DNA of 64,000 nt, taken from the NCBI GenBank assembly GCA_014885115.2, contig WKLE02002069.1:1-64000 (forward strand), in the 5' to 3' direction. A program made the position numbers and the translations under genes. The DNA is from Asterionellopsis glacialis (lineage: Eukaryota > Bacillariophyta > Plagiogrammaphyceae > Rhaphoneidales > Asterionellopsidaceae). Position 1 is the first letter of the stretch. Every line of letters starts with the position of its first letter. The notes beneath the pieces were generated by a model, which had not been told where the DNA came from, searched no databases, and was given only the letters and a program-made list of their open reading frames with translations. Below, piece after piece: positions 53,330 through 62,685 of this stretch.

Positions 53330-56300
53330 ATGTTTGAATTATCAACAATAGACTCCGCGGTGGGATCATTTCCTGTGAGTAAAATTAGTGATGGTAATGA
53401 GGAGGATCCACCAGGTGTCAGAACCATTTCACCCATGAGCATTGAAAGTGATTGTAATTCTCCTCGTGAGGAGGTGACGACGTCAGGATTCCATTACGAT
53501 GATACAGAAGACAATGCCAGTTATTCAGGTCAATCATGGTATGCTGCAGGAGCCACAGCTACCATGATGGCAGATTCCGATTCAGATGCATCGTCTGTAC
53601 GATCTAGACACTCGTGGTCGTTCAAAAGTGTAACGAGTATGTGTGGCGGACAATCCTCTACTACAGCATCACCCACATCATCTGTCAAGTCCAATACAAG
53701 TCAAAGTAGTCGATCTAGTAAACGATCGTTCCTCAAAAAGAAGAAGAAGTCTACTACTACTCATGATGTGATGGTGGTTGACAATAAGGAAAACAATTTA
53801 TCGCAGCAACAAAAGCATCCCTTATATAACAAGGTGAAGAATTTAATTGAACGAGTCATGCCAAATGAAACGAATAAAGTAGATGAAATGATGATGCAAT
53901 TTGAAGGACGTGAAGATGAACTCATCATGACATTGGAAGCCATGGTAGTGGATGATACACCACCACCAAAGCCAGTGAAGAAACGTCCCTTGAAGAATTG
54001 GGTAGCCAAGCAAAAGAAACAAACAAAGAACAGCACCATCAATAAACAACAACAACAACAAAAGCAGCAGCAATCTCTTGCATCTCGATCTAGTAGTGGA
54101 ACTCCACCAAAACCACCACGATTAGCCAAGAAACCTCCGTTACCACCAAGTGCTAAAAAGTCAAAACGACCTAATGGTTCTCGTTTTTCACCAAGAGGAG
54201 GCAATCGTAAGCCACCACTTGATCAACAACAACACGGACAAAGAGCTGGTAGTACCGGTAGTCTACCTCGTGGTCGTGCGGGTGTCGCTGCCTTGTCTTC
54301 CTCGTCTCATACCAATTCGAGTAGACTTACAGCTAGTAGTTTTGCGGATGACAAATCCTTCTTCTCGGCTGCCGAAAGTATGACTGAAATACAGGTACCC
54401 ACGAATGAGGCTACTACGACACCCACAAAGGAGGAAACCTCACGACAAGAAGTTGTCACAGATCTTGAACATTTTATTGAACGTGGTAATTGGGATGCTG
54501 TCCGAAGTCGTGCCGCCAATGTTGAAATTAAGGCTGACTTGGAAGAAGAAATCGAAGATGTTTTATCGAATGCTACAACCTTGACGTCCAATTCAAGCAT
54601 GTCACAAAATATGAAACTTCAAGTCGTATCTCCTGCGGCTGTGCGAGGATCAGATACCGAATTTACTGCCGAAATGGAAATGTTTTTAGAAAATAATGAT
54701 TGGGCAGGCGTTGTGGATGCTGTCAAACGACTTGAACAACGATTATCACAAGTACAACAAGAAAATGAAGCATTGAAAAGAGGTGATGGTACTACTACCA
54801 GTAGTAATAGTGTCTTGAGCGACAATACAATATCTAAACTTTGTGATGCTGTCACTCCTTTAAAGACTTCATCAATGGATGATTCCATTGCAGCTGAATC
54901 TATCAATAGCAGATCTTCTTCTGTAGGTGGAGAATCATTACGAAGATTGTTTGAAAGTGACTCTTCTTCTGTGGGTGGCGAATCATTACGAAGATTGTTT
55001 GAAGGTAATTCTCCGTCAACGAAAGAAAGTGTTGCTAGTCATGGCAGTCATACTACAAAGAGTAAGGGCAGATCATCCACTGTAGCTGGTGATGAAAGTC
55101 ACCAATCAAGACAAACATCTGTACATGCATCCTATTCAATGGCATCTCCCGCCAAAACCAAAGAAAAGTCTGTTACAAGTTCAGCAAATGGAAGTAATGC
55201 TTCATCATCTGGAAGTGGAGTTCTTGATATGTTTTTAGAACAAAGTCATAAAACACCAATTTCACCAGAAAATGGTTTGGATCTTGTCTTTCATCATAAG
55301 AATGCATCGTCACCCATGTCATTATTGACTTCAGCAACAACAACGGTACCTACTACCAAGAAAGATAGCAATGCAGTTGTTGCTGTTGTTCCTCCAGAAG
55401 AAGAAGAAGAAATTGAAAACCATGCAACTTTAGAAGCTCCTCCTGTCTCGACAAGTGAAAGTACTGATATGGATGCTCCTCCTGTTTCAACTAGTGAAAG
55501 TAATGATATGGATGCTCCTCCTCCACCACAAGAAGAGTCCATTCGAGATTTACATTCCAAGTTAGCGTTGGCTCTTCCATCGAATTGGAAGGCAGATAGT
55601 GACAACGATGATAGTACTGCAAGTGCAGAAAATGATGATGATATGTCTATGGAAATTGCACGTCTGGATTCAGTCACTAATGATTTACGTAATGAACTTG
55701 AACAATTTGATGCTACTGAAACAAGTAGTATGTTTGAAGAATTAAACCAAAGTAGTACAGAAGAGGAGACAGAGTCTACTACTGACTTTGCTAATCATGA
55801 TGCAATTGCCGTTCCAAAGGCACAAAGTGCTTCTACTAGTGCGCTCAAATCTGTATCCAAAGAAGACGAGATATCAGTAGAAGGAGAGGTTCCTGGAGAT
55901 GCCTTGGAAATGTATTTCCAAAAGACACCTGAAGAACATGAAGGAGAAACGACTTCCTCCAGGAATCATTGTGATGAAAATACTATAGCATCATCATCCA
56001 CGAAATCTGCAATTGTAATCCAGAATAACCAAACATCAACAACTGAGATTCATATCATTCAAGATGATATGCAGGAAGGAGGTGAAGTATATGAAGAAAC
56101 CAACAAAGAGAATCATGAAGATGATGCCGTTGTCCAGCAACTACAACATGAATCCTCATCTGGAGAGAAAAAAATGAAGGACACTCAATTGGCAGACATT
56201 GCAAATACTAATGAAACAGATGAGAAATCGCAAGAGGTGCAATATCTCGCTTCCACAGAAGTCAGAAATACGCTGGTCGAGATAACACAGCTAATGTTGA

Positions 56301-56476
56301 ATGATACGAAAAAGACAACAGATACAGAACAAGAAAAGGTGGACACAGTGAATGAAACAATTGAAGTTAAGCAAATGGCACACTCTTCGCCTCCTCCTCA
56401 ATCAAATGCACAATCAAAGCCATCACCCAAAGCCCAGAAAACTGCCGATACAGGTTGTGCTTGCATTATTTTATAG
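53330..56476 (+). CDS. Large low-complexity protein with duplicated motifs and a C-terminal CaaX box
   Basis: Start chosen at 53330 (MFELSTIDSAVG), giving 1048 residues; the frame is open from 53060. Most of it is Ser/Glu/Asp-rich. Ordered elements are a helical block NLIERVMPNETNKVDEMMMQ with GREDELIMTLEAM, and two related units, DLEHFIERGNWDAVRSRAA and EMEMFLENNDWAGVVDAVKR. There are exact short repeats SSSVGGESLRRLFE (twice) and APPVSTSES (twice). A Pro/Lys-rich region could bind SH3-type modules. The protein ends TGCACIIL: CIIL is a prenylation signal of the geranylgeranyl type, and the Cys two before it could be palmitoylated. A membrane-attached scaffold is inferred. Family unknown. Confidence 0.65.
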   Translation: MFELSTIDSAVGSFPVSKISDGNEEDPPGVRTISPMSIESDCNSPREEVTTSGFHYDDTEDNASYSGQSWYAAGATATMMADSDSDASSVRSRHSWSFKSVTSMCGGQSSTTASPTSSVKSNTSQSSRSSKRSFLKKKKKSTTTHDVMVVDNKENNLSQQQKHPLYNKVKNLIERVMPNETNKVDEMMMQFEGREDELIMTLEAMVVDDTPPPKPVKKRPLKNWVAKQKKQTKNSTINKQQQQQKQQQSLASRSSSGTPPKPPRLAKKPPLPPSAKKSKRPNGSRFSPRGGNRKPPLDQQQHGQRAGSTGSLPRGRAGVAALSSSSHTNSSRLTASSFADDKSFFSAAESMTEIQVPTNEATTTPTKEETSRQEVVTDLEHFIERGNWDAVRSRAANVEIKADLEEEIEDVLSNATTLTSNSSMSQNMKLQVVSPAAVRGSDTEFTAEMEMFLENNDWAGVVDAVKRLEQRLSQVQQENEALKRGDGTTTSSNSVLSDNTISKLCDAVTPLKTSSMDDSIAAESINSRSSSVGGESLRRLFESDSSSVGGESLRRLFEGNSPSTKESVASHGSHTTKSKGRSSTVAGDESHQSRQTSVHASYSMASPAKTKEKSVTSSANGSNASSSGSGVLDMFLEQSHKTPISPENGLDLVFHHKNASSPMSLLTSATTTVPTTKKDSNAVVAVVPPEEEEEIENHATLEAPPVSTSESTDMDAPPVSTSESNDMDAPPPPQEESIRDLHSKLALALPSNWKADSDNDDSTASAENDDDMSMEIARLDSVTNDLRNELEQFDATETSSMFEELNQSSTEEETESTTDFANHDAIAVPKAQSASTSALKSVSKEDEISVEGEVPGDALEMYFQKTPEEHEGETTSSRNHCDENTIASSSTKSAIVIQNNQTSTTEIHIIQDDMQEGGEVYEETNKENHEDDAVVQQLQHESSSGEKKMKDTQLADIANTNETDEKSQEVQYLASTEVRNTLVEITQLMLNDTKKTTDTEQEKVDTVNETIEVKQMAHSSPPPQSNAQSKPSPKAQKTADTGCACIIL

Positions 56477-57581
56477 ATTTATAGTATTAGCTCATCAAGA
56501 GTACTTACTGATTACACTGCATTCATACGATTTAAAAGAAAGAAGTGTTCCTTTTTTGTTTGTGGTTATGAAAAAGGGTAACGCAATAACTTGGCACAGG
56601 ACTTTCATCATTCAAGTTTGATGTGAAATTGCCAAGCACTATGAAACACTCTCAACACTATTTTTAAGTTTTTACATGGAGAAGGATAGTCATAGATTGC
56701 ATTTTAAAATAAAATGAAACATATATATTGTATATGTCCAGGTAGATTTCAACTATCGTGACGAAGGGGAGGTTTATTTTTGCGACGTGGCTCGGAATTT
56801 TCCATCTCTGGAAAGAATTGGGTAACGCAAAAATGTGACAGGCTAGAGTCTCAAGTTTAGGTCCTTGAGGTACCATTACTCTACTAGGGTCCTACATCCA
56901 GATGACTGAGCAACCGCACGCTCCCAGGACTAGACTACGCAAAACCGCTATCGGAATTCCCGTTTCCTCGTACGTTATGAAATACCGGCATGGTTGGTTG
57001 GACAATTGATCCAAATTGGTCTTGCGGTACCCTCACGTCACCAAATCTACCAGCGCCATCTGGTATGTCCAAAAAACGGCATGTTTCTCCCTCCGACAGA
57101 ATCGGAAACGAAGATTCCTTCNNNNNNNNNNNNNNNNNNNNNNNNNNNNNNNNNNNNNNNNNNNNNNNNNNNNNNNNNNNNNNNNNNNNNNNNNNNNNNN
57201 NNNNNNNNNNNNNNNNNNNNNNNNNNNNNNNNNNNNNNNNNNNNNNNNNNNNNNNNNNNNNNNNNNNNNNNNNNNNNNNNNNNNNNNNNNNNNNNNNNNN
57301 NNNNNNNNNNNNNNNNNNNNNNNNNGCATTTGAGTGGCAATTTGATGCCCGGACACCCTATTACAAAGCGTATCTTTGTAAATTCTGTATCTTTCTCTGA
57401 ATGCGAAGCAGTCAGGCAAAATCAAGATGTGTCCTCTGACTGGGATTTTCACGTGGAAATCTACAAAAGTATAAACATATTTTTTGAGTTGCCGTCCATC
57501 CAATAAGTTGACACAATTTCCTGACACGAAGGATATCGAGCAATACATTGCATTATTCCAAAGGAGAAGACTCATCAAACC
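56477..57581. other. Intergenic with an assembly gap
   Basis: Bases 57122-57325 are N, so any gene here would be cut. The flanks (56477-57121 and 57326-57581) show no recognisable coding sequence. The size of the gap may be nominal. Confidence 0.6.
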
Positions 57582-58575
57582 ATGTCAGGATACGGAGCAG
57601 TTCCCCAGGTAGCCAATGAGGCTGGAGGACCTATTCCTACCATCATCACTCTTCAGGTTGAGAAGATGCATTTGATTGCCTACCTTTCCTTTTGGGCAAT
57701 GTGTCTTTGTGCCATGATCTTTACCAATATCTTTGTTATCGGTACCACATTGACTGAATGTGAGAACGGTACTGGTATGGATTGTACCATTTTGATGGCA
57801 GTATTCAAATTCAATAATGGAAGTGCAACATGCGCTATGCTGATGATACAAATAAGTACTTCTGCAGCAGTAATATCCTCACACCCACATGATCATCTTT
57901 TACCGTCTTTTGTTTGGTTTGGATTGTCAGATTTGTGCCTACTGGGATTACTCCCCTTCCACGGAACTCACTGGGTTGATCTTCCCCATTTTCGAGTACA
58001 CCCTTGTTTTGTACATGGTATTGGATTACTTTCAACTCAAGAACGATCATGCCAACAGATTAATGAGTGATGGCTTGATGAAAACTACCAATGTTTTGTT
58101 TTGGATCAAGATTGTATTGGTAGCATGGTTCTGTAAGATTTTCATCTGCTGTGTTACTGGTGATGAAATGAATCTTCCTGGTCCCTTTGGACATAACCTC
58201 AAGCCTGTTGAAGGTCACACTTTGGGCTTCTTTGGAATGCAATTTGAATTGATCTTGATTGCTTTCAAAAATGTATCCTACCATTTCTACCGTGGTGTAC
58301 CCATGTGGGGTATGTCGGTCCAACTCACAAAATATATGGCTGCCGCATACCTCGTTACCCTCTTTGCTGTTTCATGCCTCAAGATCTCCTGGGCATCCTC
58401 TATCTTTATTTCTGGTACCCCTTGGATCGACCAACCCTGGCCTGCTATCTTTGACCGTGTATGGATGCTTCTTGTGGCTCTGTTCCCTGTTGGATTTGCC
58501 CTCAATGGTATGAAATGTGACCCTCCCATGACCATTACCTTCACCAACGAAGAGATGCGTAAGACTGGGAATTGA
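57582..58575 (+). CDS. Multi-pass membrane protein with a disrupted reading frame
   Basis: The first part (57582 to about 57835) encodes MSGYGAVPQ and a membrane span (LIAYLSFWAMCLCAMIFTNIFVIG), then a Cys-containing loop. The second part, in another frame from about 57915 to 58575, encodes ICAYWDYSPSTELTGLIFPIFEY. At least four more spans follow, ending PPMTITFTNEEMRKTGN. Between them the most protein-like text sits in a third frame (DDTNKYFCSSNILTP). No intron with matching phase fits, so two small indels, real or from assembly, are the best explanation. Codon composition is uniform across the parts. I do not recognise the family; it resembles uncharacterised algal four-to-six span proteins. 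Confidence 0.6.
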
Positions 58576-59138
58576 GGGTTGATTTTGAAATCCACCATTT
58601 TTTTTACAATTTTTAAGCATAGTTTTAAAAATAAAAAAAGTAGTTGATAATGTTTTGGCTTTTCTCACGTTGCCTACATTTTACGGCTAACCTATTCCAA
58701 AGTGTAGATTTACCTCCCCTATCCCCGGGGCAACAAATGCTACTTGAAGGATGAAGTACTCCCTGCTCCATTGGAAGCTTTTGGGACACTCTTTCTTGAT
58801 CTCGTCCCGCGGGACCTAACGGAGAACCTGCACTCGTGCGCTACTGCCTTAGGGCTATTTAAACTTAGTACCAGTTTCCAGCTTCAATTGAAAATGGTCT
58901 TACGTACCTGGTAAAGATATACCAGGTATAGCTTATTTACCCTCTAGCTAAACAAAAGTAGGTGGCCGCTAATATGATTATCTGATCTCTGTTTTTGTTG
59001 TTAAGGAGCTGCAGCATTCTGAGACGCGCGTCAGCACCTACTTACTAGTGGGAAAAGAGAAGTTCAAAAACAGTGTTGTCATCGATCATCGAGTGGTGCA
59101 TCGTTAGACAGTTCAGAAAGGGCTTCGAGACATTCAAC
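58576..59138. other. Intergenic with GTAC motifs
   Basis: This spacer is between the multi-pass protein gene and the large membrane protein gene. GTAC motifs occur at 58868-58930 (TACCTGGTAAAGATATACCAGGTA forms an inverted pair). No coding sequence seen. Confidence 0.55.
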
Positions 59139-62100
59139 ATGGCCTCCTCAGCAGCGAAAACCAGCAACAACATAGAAGACGACGATGACAACGATTGGAT
59201 ACCTCTACAAACTTACGGAGACAAAGATGGTAACTTGTCCCAGCATTCTACAATGGCTTCCTCGAAAGCTCCCGTCAACAAGAGTACAACAAATTCGACC
59301 AATAAACGAGAATTTTATATGAATGATGAGAACGACTCAAACCCGAAAAATCCAAAGGATCATCATGATGCATCCCGCAACGATGCGCGTCGTGGTGATA
59401 ACAGCACTTCAGTGGCACTAGAACGACGAGAAAGTCTTAGTAGTATTCGGACAAAATTAGAATCTCGAGTTAAAGTTCGAGAAGATCTTGTGAATCATCC
59501 TTTACATCATTTTTGGGGACGATTTTTGGTTCATTTAGCAAGTGAAACGTGGAATCAAGATGCAACATTTCGCACAGGCCTTGTTTTGGTAGCCGTTGGG
59601 GCTGCTGTGAAATTCTTGTGGATAATATCTATATCAACTCAATTTTGGTTCCATCCAAGAACTATATTTTTAGTGGTTGTATTGTGCTTGTCGTTAGTTT
59701 ACCTGCTTCCTACCATCAATGTAGAGAAACAAATGGAAAAGTTCGTCTTGTGGATTACTTCTCCTACTGCAATGATTGAAACGCTTTCCAACCTTCTAGA
59801 GAGAATACCACTACAATTTATCTTTCTATGCCTTCTATTGACACCAACTTTATTAGAAGCCAGATTGTTGGCTTTTTTGACAACCGTTGTTGCCGAAGCG
59901 GGATGGACACAAAACATTGCATGCTCTATCCTCATTCTTGGTTGGATATACTCTCAATTTTCAAGTGCAAGGATACCACCTCGAGATTGTACATTACAAG
60001 GTTTGGTAATATTATATGCAGCAGCGTTGGTGATATCTATCAGTCGATTAGATCTTGGTCGGATTCGATTACTAGCGGGGCCCTTTTGCCTTGCTACAGG
60101 CACAATGCTTTTGGTCCGTTCAAATGAAGATGAATTTCGATGCAGTCGCATTATTCGACATTCACTTCGGTTAACCTTGCGAGATGTCCTTGCTAGTGTG
60201 GGAGAGAAAGTAAAGGAAGATGAAATGTTACAAATTGCAATGTTACGATGGATCGTAGACTACTGGGCATCATCAACACAAGGCTCTAGTCCTAGCAAAG
60301 CTTCTCAAAATTCTTCGACGCCATCTTCATCAACTCATACTCATCAGAATTCATCAAATACGGCATCACAGGCACCAAGTCAAATGCAGGTACATCAGCA
60401 ACATGAATTGGAATGGGGAGAACTATGCTCGATGCTTACGATGACTACTGATCAAATGGGTGGTGAAGTGCAAACGGATACTTCTGAAACATCCCAACCG
60501 ACACCATCATCTTCATCAAATGGTACAAAACAGCAACAGTCCTCTGCACCAAACATGACAAGTCCCTCACAGGAGTCGAACGAGTCGTTGAACAACCTTA
60601 CGTCTATGTTAGCGTCTATGGATGTGGACGAGCGTGCTAGGCCTGCAGTATTGGCTTATAAACGAACTATAGAAGACTTTCCTCCATCACGATGGATAGC
60701 TGAATATGTTGCAGTCCTACGAAGGTGTCCAGCAGTTTTGACATTGGCATGTTTCTACATTTTGGGATCCCCCATGGCCATATCAACAACAATCACGCTT
60801 GCGCCGTTCGTGATATTTGAAGTATTAAGAGTAAAGAGGTGGGCAAGAGCTTGTCGAATTGCGTTTGGTGTGATGGATGGTGAACAGCAGGAAAGAAATG
60901 AACAAGTCAAACCCGATAATATCACGCCATTGACGACGATTCTGTCATTGCCAGGTGAAATGGAGTCAATGACTATCATTTTAAGTGATGACGTATACCT
61001 CTCCTTCCAACCAACAACGTTACTCCTTGTTTGGGAAAATATAAGAGCATCCGTTGTAGCTCTTGAGGCAGGTTTGACTGCAGCACGATGTGTTCAAACT
61101 ACTGCAGTAGCAGCAAATTTTGCGGGGGATGTCATGTCATTAGCACACTTTGGTGTACAAGTTTCAAGAGGTGGATTACTTCATGGTGTTGGTATTGTGA
61201 TTGGTGAGCTTATTCAAATGCACGCTGCATCCAATGATCCAAGCGCCGCCACGACCAGAAACAATGGTGACAGTACACGATACACAAGTGCGGCTATCAA
61301 TGCAACTAAAAATGGACAAATATTAGCTCGTGAAGTGGGTATATTAATGGAAGGAGGAGGACAATCAAATCCTATCATTGATCCTGTTGTTGGGGTTCTC
61401 TCTGCTGTCGTTGGACGCGGCTGGCTTTGGGGTAAAGAGGAGGAATCGAAATCTTCATCAAAAGACACTACTGATAAGGATGATCTTAAAAGTCCTCTAG
61501 AATCGTTAGCGAACACTGAAGCATCGATGAACGAAGAAGACGGCCAAAATAAGGAGTCAGAGACTGCAACTGAAGATAAAGAAAGCAAAGTTGAGGTCCA
61601 AAAAGAAAAAGGCGAAAATGATAGAAGCGTAGACGAAACTCCGATCAACGATGACGAGCTTCCCGAGTCGATAACAGATACTGCTAGTGATCTGGATGAG
61701 GCTAAAAGAGAAAAGTCTTTGGATTCTCAAGAGAAATTGGCAGTGCAAAACGCTGAGGCTGACAATGATTTGTGTGCAAGTGAGGACAATCTTCCACATA
61801 CCCTAACAGGCACCCAGCTTCCCCCAAAGGTCAGTGAGAAGGCAGAAAGGGCATTTCAATCTGGCGCATCGAGTGAAGCTCGTGATTTGCCAAATAATGG
61901 ACAAACCGCAACAAGTTCTTCTGAAGACCAAGAGGACATTGCAGATTTGATGGAAAGACTGTTTGATGCATATGAACGTAAGCTCATTATGGAAGACGAG
62001 AAAAATGCCTTGATGGAATCTCTTGCAAGTGGCGATACAAGTGCCATAGATATAGTTCGAAAGAGCTTAGACTGCGTATTGTACGAAGATTTCTTACCCA

Positions 62101-62636
62101 CTAATGATCATGATGTTGAACCATGTTCAACTGGAAATACACATCAACCGTCAGAAAACAATTTTGTAACAAATGAGCATCCCAATGATGACCAACATTT
62201 TGATCCTATAGTGCCAGATGCAAGTGAACGACGTGTTATTGAAAGCGATTCCGAAAATGTCAATGAATCAGAAACCAGAAAGTGTAATAGTCATATCGAA
62301 TCAAACGAGAAAAGCGAGCAAGCGTCAAATGTGGTAAGGGAAACAGTTCTAGTCGAAGAAGTATCTGGCACACCGAATCAAGAAAGCAGTGACGAAAAGA
62401 GTGGCGATGGTAATTGGCTTCATTTGGTTGGTGGTGGGCTTGCTGTTGTTGGAGCTGCTGTTGTTGGAGGCATAGCTTTAGCACAGAAAGGAGGCGGGAA
62501 TTCAGACGAAAATAACGATAATAGACGTACCGGATACGAAAGGAAAACACCATACATCGAAGAGATTGTAGATGAAGAGAAGGAGAATCCCGATGATTGG
62601 GAATCAGTGTCGGCTTCAAATACCCGTGTAAAATAG
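59139..62636 (+). CDS. Large membrane protein of unknown function with acidic C-terminal half
   Basis: Start chosen at 59139 (MASSAAKTSNN), giving 1165 residues. After a polar N terminus come several hydrophobic spans between residues 145 and 330: TGLVLVAVGAAVKFLWII, TIFLVVVLCLSLVYLLPT, LQFIFLCLLLTPTLLEARLLAF and LQGLVILYAAALVISIS. Then come Ser/Gln-rich linkers, a further span near 540 (CPAVLTLACFYILG) and an ordered helical region (LLLVWENIRASVVALEAGLTAARCVQT, IGELIQMHAA). The last 380 residues are acidic and Ser-rich, with a short Gly/Val hydrophobic stretch (VGGGLAVVGAAVVGGIALA) near the C terminus. No family recognised. A single exon of this length is well supported by continuous composition. 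Confidence 0.65.
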   Translation: MASSAAKTSNNIEDDDDNDWIPLQTYGDKDGNLSQHSTMASSKAPVNKSTTNSTNKREFYMNDENDSNPKNPKDHHDASRNDARRGDNSTSVALERRESLSSIRTKLESRVKVREDLVNHPLHHFWGRFLVHLASETWNQDATFRTGLVLVAVGAAVKFLWIISISTQFWFHPRTIFLVVVLCLSLVYLLPTINVEKQMEKFVLWITSPTAMIETLSNLLERIPLQFIFLCLLLTPTLLEARLLAFLTTVVAEAGWTQNIACSILILGWIYSQFSSARIPPRDCTLQGLVILYAAALVISISRLDLGRIRLLAGPFCLATGTMLLVRSNEDEFRCSRIIRHSLRLTLRDVLASVGEKVKEDEMLQIAMLRWIVDYWASSTQGSSPSKASQNSSTPSSSTHTHQNSSNTASQAPSQMQVHQQHELEWGELCSMLTMTTDQMGGEVQTDTSETSQPTPSSSSNGTKQQQSSAPNMTSPSQESNESLNNLTSMLASMDVDERARPAVLAYKRTIEDFPPSRWIAEYVAVLRRCPAVLTLACFYILGSPMAISTTITLAPFVIFEVLRVKRWARACRIAFGVMDGEQQERNEQVKPDNITPLTTILSLPGEMESMTIILSDDVYLSFQPTTLLLVWENIRASVVALEAGLTAARCVQTTAVAANFAGDVMSLAHFGVQVSRGGLLHGVGIVIGELIQMHAASNDPSAATTRNNGDSTRYTSAAINATKNGQILAREVGILMEGGGQSNPIIDPVVGVLSAVVGRGWLWGKEEESKSSSKDTTDKDDLKSPLESLANTEASMNEEDGQNKESETATEDKESKVEVQKEKGENDRSVDETPINDDELPESITDTASDLDEAKREKSLDSQEKLAVQNAEADNDLCASEDNLPHTLTGTQLPPKVSEKAERAFQSGASSEARDLPNNGQTATSSSEDQEDIADLMERLFDAYERKLIMEDEKNALMESLASGDTSAIDIVRKSLDCVLYEDFLPTNDHDVEPCSTGNTHQPSENNFVTNEHPNDDQHFDPIVPDASERRVIESDSENVNESETRKCNSHIESNEKSEQASNVVRETVLVEEVSGTPNQESSDEKSGDGNWLHLVGGGLAVVGAAVVGGIALAQKGGGNSDENNDNRRTGYERKTPYIEEIVDEEKENPDDWESVSASNTRVK

Positions 62637-62685
62637 ATTGTTAAAATTACTTGTTACTCTTCGCTTTCTTCGTGCAAACCCTTAC

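Noticed and set aside
56990..57578. Open frames across the N gap at 57.0-57.6 kb
   Set aside because: They exist only because N is translated as X; the flanks show no coding features.
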